From: Hawksworthiomyces lignivorus
Taxonomy: Eukaryota > Ascomycota > Sordariomycetes > Ophiostomatales > Ophiostomataceae
NCBI GenBank assembly: GCA_002917075.1
Contig: NTMA01000042.1
Coordinates: 62,001 to 126,000, forward strand
Direction of reading: 5' to 3'
DNA: 64,000 bases
This document shows, piece after piece, positions 47,743-59,448 of the stretch. The notes beneath the pieces are model-generated. The model was not told the DNA's origin and made no database searches. It saw only the letters and a list, made by a program, of their open reading frames with translations. The translations under genes were made by a program, and so were the position numbers. Positions within the stretch are counted from its first letter, which is position 1. Each line of letters begins with the position of its first letter.

Positions 47743-49306
47743 TCAAAGTTTTAGTGTTACAGACTTAATCTCGTAGTATGATTCCAGTCCAGTCTTTCCA
47801 TTTTCTCTACCGGTACCTGACATCTTCCATCCGCCAAAAGGAAGATCATATGGTCCCGTCTCGCTACTGCAGTTGATCGTGACCATCCCTGCCTCGAAGG
47901 CCTGTATCATTCGATGAGCACGGGAGATATCCCGAGTAAACACAGCCGCATGTAGACCATACACTGTGTTGTTACATTCGGCAATAATCTCCTCTTCTGT
48001 GTCGAATGGTTGCACTGCTACTACGGGGCCAAAAATCTCTGTCGTTAAAATGCGCGCTTTGGGTGGCACTCGCGCAAATACGGTTGGTTGAATATAATAC
48101 CCCTTCTCTGTAGCACGGTTTCCACCCGCTACAAGGTTTGCACCTTCTGATTTGGCCTCGTTCATAAAAGACAATATGTTGTCAAACTGTACCTTGTCAA
48201 CCTGCGGACCAAAGTGTGTCTCTGGATCAAGAGGGTCACCCATCTTGACATCCGTGAACTTTTGCTGAAACCGCGCGAGGAATTTATTAAAGATACCTCG
48301 CTGCACATAGACGCGCGAGTTTGACACACATATTTGGCCCGAGTTGAATTGCATGCTGGCGACCACACTGTCCACTGTCGGTTCCAAATCTGCATCGTCG
48401 AATACAACAGCAGGATTTTTGCCTCCCATTTCGGTGCAGACGCGCTTCATGTTGCTCTTACTAGCAGCCTCCATAATTAACTGGCCCGCTCTCGTACTTC
48501 CCGTAAATGAGATCTTGCGAATATCCATGTGGCTTGAAAGTGCATGCCCAGTAGTTGGGCCGAAACCGGATAAAACATTGATCACGCCAGGAGGAAAGCC
48601 AGCTTCGTGTGCCAGGGCTGCAAGCTTCAGTGAAGTGAGCGGAGCTTTCTCAGAGCTCTTGACAATAATTGTGTTACCAGCCACGACACAAGGTATAACC
48701 TGGTGCATTACCATGAGTTGTTGTCCAAATTAAATAACAAGAAGAGCATCACTATACCTTTCCACACCACATAACAATAGGCACATTCCATGGAACTGCA
48801 TTTATCGTTAACAGATTTTCATCTCACCCAACTAGATGTCGATGTGACTAACTGATTGCAGCGCAAACGCCAAATGGTTGACGCAATGTGAAATTTACAT
48901 AACCAGGTGTATTGAGACTTGTCTCTCCGTGCACATCATGTGCCAGTCCAGTAATATGCCGGATGCCAGCAGCTGCTCCTGTGACACAAGGGAGATATTC
49001 GGAGATGGGCAGACCCATGGAAATTGCTTCAAGGTGAGCAATCTCGTCGCGGTCGCGATCAATTAAATCTGCAAGCTTGAGGCAAATTGCTATGCGATCT
49101 GTGGCAGAAAGACTGCGCCATATTGGAAACGCCTTTTGCGCTGCAGCGACGGCCGCATCAACATCCTCGGCAAGGGCCTCGTGTACATCAGTAACCTTCT
49201 CTTCCGTCGCCGGGTTAACGATAGAGAAAGTCTTTCCAGCTTTTCCTGGCAAAAATTCACCCCCGATGAAGAGCTTAGTTTGAATAGCTGCGTTAGCGAA
49301 ACCCAT
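47743..49306 (-). CDS. Aldehyde dehydrogenase (ALDH superfamily)
   Basis: The exons are 49306-48853, 48795-48758 and 48699-47743, totalling 1449 nt (482 aa). ATG 49306 is used because the longer frame opens on TTG. Signatures are IIPWNVP (created by splicing), KSSEKAPL (cofactor Lys), GSTRAG, the catalytic Glu in CTEMGGKNP and the catalytic Cys in NSGQICVSN, plus a C-terminal PFGGWKMSGTGRENG. The length and motifs match NAD(P)-dependent cytosolic ALDHs. It shares a divergent promoter with the MFS transporter at 49830, which argues for a joint role. In a uronate pathway it would oxidise an aldehyde intermediate or semialdehyde (inference). Confidence 0.93.
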
Positions 49307-49829
49307 GGTGACTGATGCGAAAATTGAAAATAGCAAACTGAGCAAGCGTGACTCCCAAAACGCGACAGGGATTGAATCTGCTAAACCTCTAACCTCCGTG
49401 ATCTTATAGCGTCCTAGATTCCAACCCCCGTGCTAGGTCCGCACTGAAAGTTATCCGGCGAAATCGCCGGTCCGAGGACCGATTTGTAAGCCTTTATTTT
49501 TTCAGGCATGCCCTAACACTAAACCCGGTAACGGACCGGATATTTCGCCGCGGTGACTGGTATCTACAACTCAACGGTCATCCACAGTACTGCAGGACTG
49601 CCAGCGGAGAAACCCCACGGGGTAATGTAACTCCATTAGATTGCAGGACCTTTCACGCATAATACATATAAGGCCATTGCACTCATGCATGCATCCCAAA
49701 GATATGCGATCACCAATGATTAGGCCTCAGAGACAACAAAGGGAAGAGAGAACCAAAGCAATTGTTCTGCGTGAGCAAGCCAATTGATTTGAATCGTCCT
49801 CCTTGGAGCTAATCTCACGACGCAACACG
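49307..49829. promoter_or_regulatory. Divergent ALDH / MFS promoter with three CGG-N8-CCG palindromes
   Basis: CGG-CGAAATCG-CCG lies at 49456-49469 inside the perfect inverted repeat CCGGCGA-AA-TCGCCGG. Overlapping it, CGG-TCCGAGGA-CCG lies at 49468-49481 (perfect CGGTCC/GGACCG arms). CGG-ATATTTCG-CCG lies at 49537-49550. They are 150-245 bp from the ALDH ATG and 280-375 bp from the MFS ATG, well placed to control both. This pattern suits a dimeric Zn2Cys6 regulator. Confidence 0.65.
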
Positions 49830-51792
49830 ATGGAGAATTCTGACGAGAAGGCACCGCACCTTGGTGCAGACAAAGCCGACTATGTTGATGATAAACACGA
49901 TGCTGCAGAGGTTGAGGAGGCCATCAATGTTTCTGAGCTGGCTAGTGCTGCCACGCCAAAACTATGGACGAAGCAGATGTTCCGTCTGTACGCCATCCTT
50001 ACCCTGGGCTACCTATGTATCGTACTTCAGGGATACGATGGCTCTCTGATGGGTGCTATCAATGCCATGTGAGTTGAGATCTGCGCATGTTTCTATTCAC
50101 AATGGGCTTGCCAGCTAAATGATTTTCGTTTGTCATCTATTGCAGGCCACAATACCAGCATTACTTTGGGTAGTAAGTCTTGCTTCTTTCTAAACTCTTC
50201 ATCTCACCAATCCGTGATCTAATCAATATGTTGTATCTAGCCAAGAAGCCAGTCCTTCGACGGGCCTTGTGTTTGCCATCTTTAATATTGGTTCGCTTGC
50301 AGCTCTCCCAATTACCGGACCCGTCAATGACGGATTTGGCCGTCGATGGGGCATATTTGCAGGATGCATCTTCGTCATTATTGGAACATGTGTGCAAGCT
50401 CCAGCGACTTCTCGTGGAATGTTTCTTGGGGGTCGGTTCCTCTGCGGTTTCGGACAAGGTTTCATCAACGTATCTGCACCTACATTTGTGGCTGAGTTCG
50501 CCCATCCTCACTGGCGTGGTCCTCTCTCTGGACTCATGCAGACAAATTTCTATGTTGGTTCCATTATAGCCAGCTGGGTTACGTATGGAACGGCGTATTT
50601 GTCGGGAGATGGCTCCTTCCGCATGTGAGACCAAATACCGCATTGCCCCCCCCCCCCAACAACAACAACAACAAGATAGACTTGTGCTAATTTATTTTCT
50701 AGTCCACTGTGGATTCAAATGGTTTCCTCAGGCATTGTCTGCTGTGGTATCCTCTTCTGTCCCGAGACTCCCCGATGGCTGATTGCGCATGACAGGCGAG
50801 AGGAGGCTGAGAAAGTGCTCGCCGAGCTCCATGGCGAAGGCTCTCGTGATCACCCTTATGTCCGTCTTCAACTGGCAGAAATGGACAATATGATCCAGAA
50901 AGAAGGATCTGACAAGCGCTGGTGGGACTACCGGGATCTCTTCAACACTAAAGCAGCACGCCGACGGATGATCTGTGTTGTTGGTAAGGGAACTTGCATC
51001 CTAGCTGCGAGTGTCTTTTGTCACTCGGTTAACATGACCGAAAAAACCACGTCTGACATTTTTCTCTAGGTATGGCTTGGTTTGGACAATATAGTGGCAA
51101 TGCGTTGGTCAGTTATTATTTTCCAGTCATTGTCCAGCAGACTGGCATGTAAGGAGTAACCTTTTATAAAGTCTTTGATGTTCCATGCTTCTAACTAACA
51201 TGCTTGCAGCACAAATACCCATACGCAGCTTCTTCTCAATGCTTTGAATCCCGTCGTCTCCTGGTTTGCTGCAATCTTAGGTGCAGTGCTTCTTGACAAA
51301 GTTGGTCGTCGCAAGTTCCTTTTAAGCGGCGTGCTTGGTATGAGCATGTGCCTGGCCATCGTCACTGGTTGCACTAAAGTGAGTATCGACACGGCATCAA
51401 AATCTGCTGGCCACGCGGGCATTTTCTTCATCTACCTATTCAGTGTCATCTTCTCGCTGTGCATCGTGCCACTGATCCCGTTTTACATCTCGGAGACTCT
51501 CGCCACAGAGACACGTGCCAAAGGAACTGCCATTGGTCAGGTGGTCGGCTCTGCTGCGTCAATCTTGGGTCAATACACTACTGCTGTTGCTATCGGCAAG
51601 ATCGGACTTTACTACTATATCGTCTTTATTTTCTGGGATTTGATAGAAGCGGCCATCATCTACTTCTACTTTGTTGAGACGAAGAACCGCACTCTAGAGG
51701 AGATCAACGAAGTATTTGAGGCTGAAAATCCTGTTAAAAAGTCTCTGGAGAAAAGGTCCACGGCTGATATGAGACGAACAATTCTCAAATAA
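49830..51792 (+). CDS. MFS sugar transporter (lactose permease / alpha-glucoside type)
   Basis: The exons are 49830-50068, 50146-50169 (or 50172), 50241-50624, 50703-50983, 51070-51148 and 51210-51792, giving 529 or 530 aa. Sugar-porter motifs are in order: [58 protein letters not shown], and [17 protein letters not shown]. Twelve TM segments. The second exon can be spliced in two ways; GTAAGT at 50173 is the better donor. Intron 3 contains a C run followed by a CAA repeat (about 50645-50675). The subfamily includes disaccharide permeases, which would suit import of the substrate of the cytosolic GH88 enzyme; that link is inference. Confidence 0.92.
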
Positions 51793-52587
51793 TTTATGCT
51801 GAGAAGTGGTTCAGAGGATTCTGTGTCTAAGAGCATTGTATGATGTAATAGTCGCTTCGGTGGAAAGAAATTCCCGCTATATTACATTATCAATAGCTTT
51901 CAACCCGTGGACATAATATCAAGCATAACCAGTTCAAAATATTGAAAAAAAAATTATTCGTTTGTGAGCTGGAATCGTTCGTAAGCGCGTGGAAATTTAT
52001 AATAGTCGTCATTTAAAATATGTGAATATAATTTGACCAAATTCAGTGATCCAGCAACGTCATGATAAATACTCAAGCATAATGCAAGTTCAAAATTCTT
52101 TTATCTCATTCTACCATATTCACGTAACTTGTATCGGGGAGATTAGCTAGTAAATCAATGATGCCGAGTCCTCGAGAATCTCTTTTATAGATAACAGACG
52201 TTTTTTAGATACGGTAGCCATGAATACGCGTAGCTAAAGAACAGACTTATTCCGAAGGGAAAGGCAACTTATGCACAGTGTGCATTAAGATATATATGCT
52301 CATAAAGTAATACGGTAGCCAGTAATTAATAAGGACCAACATAATCTTAGCCTTGATTGTATATTTTTGGTGCTGTCATATATTCAATAAAAAAGCATTG
52401 ATGCAGTAGCGAAATGCCTATTGGTAATTCAGATTATGCTAATGAAGAGGAAAAGTGAAGTGACCCAGGAAGGTAAAGACGCTCAATTTCAGGCTATGAT
52501 AGAAATATCTTTATGAATCTTACTTGTCTTTTATACAATGCGTAATATACAGTCTGTAAAACACAATCAACAAAACGGATACCTGGC
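51793..52587. other. Convergent 3' flanks of the MFS and poly-Q regulator genes
   Basis: AT-rich. No feature is recognised. Confidence 0.6.
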
Positions 52588-54723
52588 TTACCCAGTCATC
52601 TCGTCTGTCCACATAAAAATACGGTCAAAAGCGTCTAAACTAACACTAGGTATGTTATAAGCATCTCCGTTGCCGCTAATATCGACAGCACCTATCGGGG
52701 AGTTTATGGAGCTGAAACGAAATACATCTGGGAAAGGCGGGCTTGCAAGAGACATGAGTGGCATGTCACGGTCCTCCTGCAAGGCTGCTGACCTTACGTT
52801 AATAGGGGATCGTGACAAAACCGCTGCATCAAGACGATCAGCAAACTGGCCTGCTAGGTTCTCACTCGAGAATGATGGACCTTGGGCGCGCCAGCGAGCG
52901 GAAGAGTCACGTAGACACTGTAGTAGAGTGTCGAAGTTCGGGTCTGTGACTGCGGCGGGAAAGACAGTGGGGTGATGGTTAGCATGGGCAAGAAGAGCTC
53001 GCGCCGCCACAAATAGACAGAAGCTGAGAGTCGGAGGAATAACGACAGTTGAATTGGCTATGAATTTAGCCGCGATAGTCGCAATCTCGCCAGCGGCTGC
53101 GACACAGGTCTTTGCTGCATCCTGGCTGGGAAGACGGAGACGGAATTTGGCGTCGGGATAGGCAACATTCTGGTGCAACATAATGACGCTAGCATTGTGC
53201 ATGATGTGGGCCAGAGTGAGGTTTTCATCCATAAGCCCGTTTGCATCAATGCTGGCAACTTGCCAGCGCGGGGGCAAAAAGGTCTTCCAGCGGATGAGCA
53301 TGGCATCCAGCGTCTGGAAGCGCTCAAACCACCGCCGTAGACCGTCGCTGGCGGAGAAGTCAACCGACTCTTGAAGTAGGAAGGTAACAACGCGTGTTAA
53401 ACATTCAGAAGCCTCAATGAGATATGCAAAACCGCCAAGAACGTTTGTCTCGTCTTCCGAATCCACGCTATGATCGGCGATATTGAAATATCGACCCCGA
53501 GCTTCCGTTCCATCTCTCCAAAGACAGCCCTCAACGGGCAACCGCCTCTTCACATCCGTGCTGGTAAGGCTAGTGTTCCAACCGGTTGCAACTGAACAAA
53601 AGCGATCAAATAAGAAAATACACCAAAATATTCGTCGGAGTGACTCTGATTCGGTCCAATTTTTTGCTGGCGGTAGAAAGCCAACTCGGTTCAATAATCG
53701 ATTTTCGGCAGCATCCTCCTCTTCAACAGCAAGGCCCAGCTGTTCGACAATACGGGTAGCTGAGGCAACAATAGACCAACTCCGTGGACCTCGACCACTT
53801 CCAATTGTATTGAATGCAATAATGACGCTCGCTTGAAGAGTCTCAACGGAGAAACGGTCCATGCAGGCAAGAACAATGGCATCGTGGCAGCGCCGGTGAT
53901 ACCACTCTTGTGTTTGTGGATCAAGCGGTAGAAATTTGATTGTTGCGGCAGTTATGGCCTGGAGAACGATAACAGAAGGCTGCTGTCCATCAGTGGATAG
54001 CATTGCAGCCTCAAAGGATGGCTGATGCAAGATTGGAATCCAGGGATGGATCTTTTCAAAGTAAACGGTGACAAGATCCCGCAACATAGAAGGCGGCGGC
54101 AATATAGACTGCGTTTCGCTACCACTAGCGCGAGGAAGGCTTTCAACTTCAACTTCGCCGTTAGCCCGGCGTCCCGAAGATACAGACGATGCATCGGGCG
54201 AACTAGTTCTTGTACGTTTTTGCGGCTGTCGATGTTCATGTTGGCGGTCCTGTGGGTAATCCTGCTGTTTTCTTTGTCGCTGATGCTGTTGTAGTTGTTG
54301 CTGTTGTTGCGGTTGCTGTTGTTTTTGTTGTGTCTGTTGTTGTGGCCTATTTAGATGTTGTTGTAACAGATTCTCGCGGATTGCCCGAAGATGCTCATCC
54401 AGCTGACCAGTTGCAACAGAAGGGGGGCAATCCTCATTGGCTACTGAATACCCGAGACCTGGCGATATGAGCATCGACTGACCGAGTACAAGAGCTTCAA
54501 GAGTGTCCATTCTCTTCAGGATCGACTCAATATAACCCGCCTTAGCTCCGCGACGCTGACCCTCCTCGTATATACAGATGCTGCCGCTGGCAGCGCAAGA
54601 TCTGCAAGGGTCATCCTTTGAGCACTTCTGCTTCTTCCGACGACAAGTGGTACAAGCCGTATTGTGAGACTGTGACTCTTCTACTGTGTCTCCATCTCCG
54701 GAGATGGCCCCTTCTTGTATCAT
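52588..54723 (-). CDS. Zn2Cys6 transcription factor with poly-Q linker, candidate cluster regulator
   Basis: A single-exon frame gives 711 aa from ATG 54723. The finger at residues 24-50 is C-x2-C-x6-C-x5-C-x2-C-x6-C. A dimerisation helix (YIESILKRMDTLEALVLG) follows, then a Gln-rich low-complexity stretch (about residues 125-165, encoded by CAG/CAA repeats at about 54230-54350), then the middle homology domain (VYFEKIHPWIPILHQPSFEAA; SLRRIFWCIFLFDRFCSVATGW), the XlnR-like arrangement. It sits inside the GH88/ALDH/MFS group and is the best candidate for binding the CGG-N8-CCG sites. Its own upstream region has one near match (CGG-TGTGCTTT-CCC at 54781-54794). Regulation is inference. Confidence 0.9.
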   Translation of the reverse strand: MIQEGAISGDGDTVEESQSHNTACTTCRRKKQKCSKDDPCRSCAASGSICIYEEGQRRGAKAGYIESILKRMDTLEALVLGQSMLISPGLGYSVANEDCPPSVATGQLDEHLRAIRENLLQQHLNRPQQQTQQKQQQPQQQQQLQQHQRQRKQQDYPQDRQHEHRQPQKRTRTSSPDASSVSSGRRANGEVEVESLPRASGSETQSILPPPSMLRDLVTVYFEKIHPWIPILHQPSFEAAMLSTDGQQPSVIVLQAITAATIKFLPLDPQTQEWYHRRCHDAIVLACMDRFSVETLQASVIIAFNTIGSGRGPRSWSIVASATRIVEQLGLAVEEEDAAENRLLNRVGFLPPAKNWTESESLRRIFWCIFLFDRFCSVATGWNTSLTSTDVKRRLPVEGCLWRDGTEARGRYFNIADHSVDSEDETNVLGGFAYLIEASECLTRVVTFLLQESVDFSASDGLRRWFERFQTLDAMLIRWKTFLPPRWQVASIDANGLMDENLTLAHIMHNASVIMLHQNVAYPDAKFRLRLPSQDAAKTCVAAAGEIATIAAKFIANSTVVIPPTLSFCLFVAARALLAHANHHPTVFPAAVTDPNFDTLLQCLRDSSARWRAQGPSFSSENLAGQFADRLDAAVLSRSPINVRSAALQEDRDMPLMSLASPPFPDVFRFSSINSPIGAVDISGNGDAYNIPSVSLDAFDRIFMWTDEMTG

Positions 54724-55433
54724 CTTAGAAGCAGTGCAGTAGAATGCAGGTTAATGTAAGAATTTTCAGGGGAAAGCCTCCGGTGTGCTTTCCCACAGTG
54801 GCGGCATGATTGCGGAGAAGAATATCGATCCTGGACTAGACCAGAACTATGGCGGCTGTCACGTGTTTCGGCTATCAACCAACGCTAAAAGTTTTGCTTG
54901 GTGCACACCGACCCGTGAAGTATTCCTCTTATGCAAGTTACATCCGCGAAAAAAGTCTTTGACTTGCTTGCGGGACTGTAAATTTATTCCTCTGTAATTA
55001 ATGTATTCACGAAGCTAGCATTTTGCTGCGCTTTTAACTCAACTCTTCTTGAAGGGCCCTTAATATAAGTATTATTTTCGTCCAGTTTCTCCACTGTAGA
55101 AAACGAAATCGTTGCAAATTAATTTTATTGGCGACTAGAGAATTATTCTCCAATCCCGGTCCTCGGCTGGTTATTTCCTCACTACTTCTCAGAACTCACT
55201 CTGTCTCGGCATAATTTTCCATAAGCACATCTGGATCAGTTCTTAGAACTTAAATCATTTACTCATCGACCTTCTACAACATCTAACTATTCTCTGTTTG
55301 CCTAAGACAAGTATTGTTGTCTAGCTCATTGTTAGATTTGATGCAAGGACACTGCGTGAGCGACTTACATAGTTTCGGTTGCTTCTACCTCAAATTATTT
55401 AATAATTAGAACTTCATATTTTCCTGTCAGTCC
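54724..55433. other. Upstream region of the poly-Q regulator; 3' flank of the reductase gene
   Basis: No coding evidence; the ORF at 54785 has no motif. A near-match CGG-N8-CCC lies at 54781-54794. Confidence 0.5.
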
Positions 55434-56620
55434 TTAAGCAAATGTCGCTTTTCCCTCCATGTCTTTAACTTGTGCGATGAGATCGCCCACTGTCTCTTTG
55501 AACGTTTTGTACTGAAGCCCAAGTTCCTTCGCTGCAGTCTTCCCATCTACCCCATAAGACTCATCCACTTCTTGTTCTTCTAATGTAACGGAGTCCTTTG
55601 CCCATTCGAATTTCTCGGAAATGACGGTAGCAGCAAATCCATACGAGAACCTCTCTGGAGCCGCAGGAATGTACCTCTGTCCGCCGACCTCTGGCCGAAG
55701 TAATGCTTCCACGTGTGCCATAGCTAAGTCTCGCACATCAATCCAGAATGGCACTCGAGCAGTTGGAAGGGGTTTCACGCCAGCAGCCACTTGCCATATC
55801 ATGGCGTTGGATTCATTGAGCTCCTCTACTTTTGATATAGGATGGACAACCGGCCCAAACGTCATAGGTGGGCAAAGGGTCACAATATCGAATCGAGGCC
55901 TGTGAACCTTGACGAAATCCCATGCAGCAAGCTCAGCAAACTTTTTGCTTCCGCGATATGCAATAACCGCACTGGTTGCTGGGTCGACTGCTTCTTCATA
56001 GGTGAGTGGGTTCCAGTCTGCACCAGTGTAGGTAAAGTATGGGGGTGCTTTGCGGTTGGCATCAAGAACAGATGCGAAAGATGAAGTGACGACAACTCGA
56101 AGAATGGAATTCTCCATCATGGATGCCTCTAAAATAGAACGTACCCCATTTATTGCTGGAACCACAAGCTCCTTCTCGTTATCTCTTGTATCATATGTAA
56201 ATGGCTGTCAATGTTAGAAATGATGGCCTTTATTAACAAACATATTCTAGTGGAAACCAAATTCCATCAAAAAAAAAAAAATAGTCACAAAAGCAGACAT
56301 ACACTAGCCACGTGAATGACAGCGTCAACTCCTTTCACTGCATCGGCGAAAACTCCTTGCTTCTCAAAATCGTTGATCTTGACAAAATCAAGGCTGTCCT
56401 TGTATTGCGGCCTTGCTTGAAGCATTGCCTCTCCCTTGGACGGAGATCTGGTTGCGCCGCGGACTTTAAGCCCTTTAGAGAGCAAGCAATCCACCACATG
56501 GGCGCCGATGAAGCCTGTAGCTCCGGTAACGAGTACATATTTTCTTTCATATTATCAGCATTCAAATGACTTGAACGATTCATATGAAGACTTTAGTGAG
56601 GTTACTCACGGAGTTGACAT
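55434..56620 (-). CDS. NAD(P)-dependent epimerase/aldehyde-reductase-type extended SDR
   Basis: The exons are 56620-56610, 56543-56303 and 56204-55434, totalling 1023 nt (340 aa). The tiny first exon (11 nt) gives MSTP and splices to KYVLVTGATGFIGAHVV, the Rossmann TGxxGxxG motif. VVVTSSFASVLD supplies the catalytic Ser, and YRGSKKFAE takes the YxxxK position. The tail FKETVGDLIAQVK is usual for the group. It matches fungal dihydroflavonol-reductase/ketoreductase-like proteins (GRE2 type) that reduce aldehydes and ketones with NADPH. Divergent from the sugar MFS at 57475, with a perfect CGG-N10-CCG palindrome in the shared promoter. A 4-deoxy-5-ketouronate reductase role is possible, not shown. 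Confidence 0.92.
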
Positions 56621-57474
56621 TTTTTAGTACTCGATAATGTGTTAATGATGACGCCCATTTGAATACTTGCTGAAGTAATTGCTCTAAACATAGCATTGCC
56701 ATTTTATGTGAATTCCGGAAAGGTGGCTCCATCGACGCGATGTTTTGCCGTTATTAGTAATCATAGAACTTCAACTAAAGCTAAAGCTAGACATGCTAGT
56801 AAATTTTGAGCGGAGAAATTGAACCAAGGATGCAGTACAGGAGAGCAAAATGGGAAATAGTTGCAGAATCTGGCGGCAGACCTCTGCCGCCTATACCCGA
56901 CACTGCGGGAATAGTCTAGTGGAGCATAGCCCGTCTTCTCCAGTTGTCCTCCTTTTTCCCCAGTTTCCCCAGCTTAGACTCGAATAAAATTTATCGAGTG
57001 AGCAGGCGCTCTTTTTATGGACCTCTTTAGGATTGTTCAAGCGAAGCCAGTTTGCAATGCATTCGTGGAGAAATGACACCTACTTGAGTCCCAAGGTGTG
57101 CATGATACGCCCACACAGGGCCAATTTGGGCTAGTCTTTAACGAATACAGTTTCTTTTGATTATTTTCCATGGACAGGGATTTCTCTCACTAGCCGAATC
57201 GTTGATTCCTATCCTTGCCATCCAACAAAGATATTCCAGCTCCTCGGGGTTCCTCGTTGAGCTTAGCACGTCTGTGAAAACATTGGGAGATGAGATTATG
57301 TACCGTACAAGTAAGCAGTGTTTCTATATATGAAGCTTAGGTGCCTCTGCTCTCTTCTCTCTGTGCCAGTTCAAGCTCTCTTTTCATCATCTGCTTTAAC
57401 CTACGGTACTGGATTTATATCAGATATACTTTGTTCTTTTAGTGGCCAGCGTTCTTCGTTTCGTGGAATTGACA
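56621..57474. promoter_or_regulatory. Divergent reductase / MFS promoter
   Basis: 854 bp between opposite start codons. The palindrome at 56872-56891 is listed separately. A GCGGAGAAATTGAACC word lies near 56810. No ORF is accepted. Confidence 0.6.
56872..56891. promoter_or_regulatory. Perfect 20-bp palindrome with CGG-N10-CCG
   Basis: GGCGGCAGACCTCTGCCGCC reads identically on both strands (9-bp arms GGCGGCAGA and TCTGCCGCC around CC, no mismatch), in the promoter shared by the reductase (ATG 252 bp away) and sugar MFS (ATG about 585 bp away). Everted CGG half-sites ten bases apart are the arrangement bound by Zn2Cys6 dimers of the PUT3 type. Confidence 0.6.
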
Positions 57475-59448
57475 ATGGCACCCTTACACACGATCCTTAA
57501 TGGAACGCATCTGATCGTTGTCATCACGATCGTGAACGCGGTCAGCATGAGCTGGTTTGGATACGATCAGGGTGTTTTCTCCGGTGTGTTAGTAGCTGCA
57601 GACTTTAAAAAACATTTCCCTCAGACTAGTCATCCGAACATTTCCGGTATCACCTCAAGCTGCTTCTCAGTGAGTAAAGGAAACAAGTCCAGCGGAACGT
57701 ATTTGGTATCTGAATCAGTGGTGTCTGCTAATACATGTTTTGTGTCATAGCTTGGTGCCTTTTTTGGCGCAATTACCGCATTCACTTTCGGCGACAGACT
57801 TGGACGAAGAAAATCCATTGCTTTAGGTCTCGCGTTTAACGTCGTTGGTGCCATTTTGCAGATCACTTCATTTCAACTACCGCAGATGATTATCGGTCGT
57901 GTTATCAATGGCTATGGCATGGGTCTAACGTCATCAGTCTGTCCCGTTTATCAAGCTGAGTGTTCAAGCTCTGCTATTCGCGGAAAGCTAGTAGCTCTTG
58001 GATCAGTATGCAACACGGCAGCGTTTTGCTTAGTCAATTGGATAAGCTACGGTCTCTATTTCCAAGGAGCGGCATTACAGTGGAGGTTTCCAATGGGATT
58101 CCAACTCATCTTTCCGATTGTCGTGGCATCTGCACTACCGTTTGTTCCCGAGTCTCCGCGGTGGCTTGTGCTCAAAGACCGACATGAGGAAGCGCTGTCA
58201 GTGATCGCACGTCTGGAAGGCAAAGATGTCAGCATTCACGATCCTGCTGTTGCGGCTGAATTTCTCTCAATCAGCCAAACCCTTCAGCAAGAACGTAAGA
58301 ATCGCGTCCCAGCTGTGGATGTTCTCATGTGCCGCGATAAGACGCAGACGTTCCGTAGACTGCTGCTTAGCTGTGGCACTCAGCTAATGCAGCAATTCAG
58401 CGGTGTTAATGCTCTCGGTAAATTTACTTGTCCAATCTTTACATTTTGCAATCTGAAGTGATCGCATTTCTAATACAAAAGTACAGGGTACTATCTTCCA
58501 ACGCTGTTAGAAAAGAGTGTCGGTTTCGGCGAGGAAAAGGCTCGTTTGATGACGGCAGTGAATGGTACCATCTACCTTTTTGCTGCGTGCGTTTGTCTTC
58601 TGTTGATCGACAATTTTGGACGGCGCAAGTAAGTTTTGAATCTAATAGTATAAATGAGAATCGCGAACTTTATGCTGAACAACCTAGGATGATGCTCTAC
58701 GGCGCAACCACCATGGGAGCTTGCTATCTTATCGTCGCCCTCACTCTGAAAGTTGCCGCAGACGATCCCTCGCGCAAAAAAATTGTAAGGTTTAGTATAC
58801 AATGAAAGAAAATCGAAAGAACCAAAGTCACTAACGACAACTTGGTAACTTTAGCTTGGAAATGTTACAACTGCCATGTTTTTCCTCTACTACTTCTTCT
58901 ACGGCACCAGCTTCGCAAAAGTTCCTTGGGTATTCAACTCGGAAATTAATTCCCTGGGCTGGAGGACTAGAGGTGCTGCTGCAGCGACGGCTACAAATTG
59001 GATCGGAGGATTTGCAGTAACCCAGTTCACAGCGACGGGCGTTAATAATCTTGGCTGGGGGTTCTATTTGAGTAAGTTCCTCTTCTCTTTAATGCTGGTC
59101 AGCGACTTCTCTAGATTAAAGGAGCTTGGAAACGCATTAATGAGTCATATTTAATTGACAATATTTGCCAACTTAGTTTTCGCTGTTATCTGCTGGGCAT
59201 ATTTTCCCGTCGTTTTCTGTCTATACCCGGAAACTTCACGACGAACACTCGAGGATATGGATCAGATGTTTATTGACAACCCGTCCATTCTTGTATTTGG
59301 AAAGCGTGATATGACACAGCGCAACCGTCCACAGGCGTTCATCGATGCCGAATCCGCACGTATTGCTGCTGCAGAGACATCGGAACTTGGAAAGGAGGTG
59401 CTCGACACGAAAGTTCACGTTGGGAGCAACCATATTGAGGAAGCCTGA
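57475..59448 (+). CDS. MFS sugar transporter, relative of the one at 37035-39041
   Basis: The exons are 57475-57669, 57751-58417, 58487-58628, 58688-58784, 58855-59071 and 59177-59448, totalling 1590 nt (529 aa). ATG 57475 is used because the longer frame opens on GTG. Sugar-porter motifs are SWFGYDQGVFSGVL, DRLGRRKSI, IIGRVINGYGMG, VPESPRWLV, QQFSGVNALGYYLP, DNFGRRK and CLYPETSRRTLEDMD. Shared with the transporter at 37035 are the intron after CFS, the intron before the last IFAV segment, and the tail RPQAFIDAESAR. Gene complete; substrate unknown, probably a monosaccharide or uronate. Confidence 0.92.

Noticed and set aside
56891..57079. Short minus-strand ORF in the divergent promoter
   Set aside because: No motif; lies beside the palindrome in regulatory DNA.
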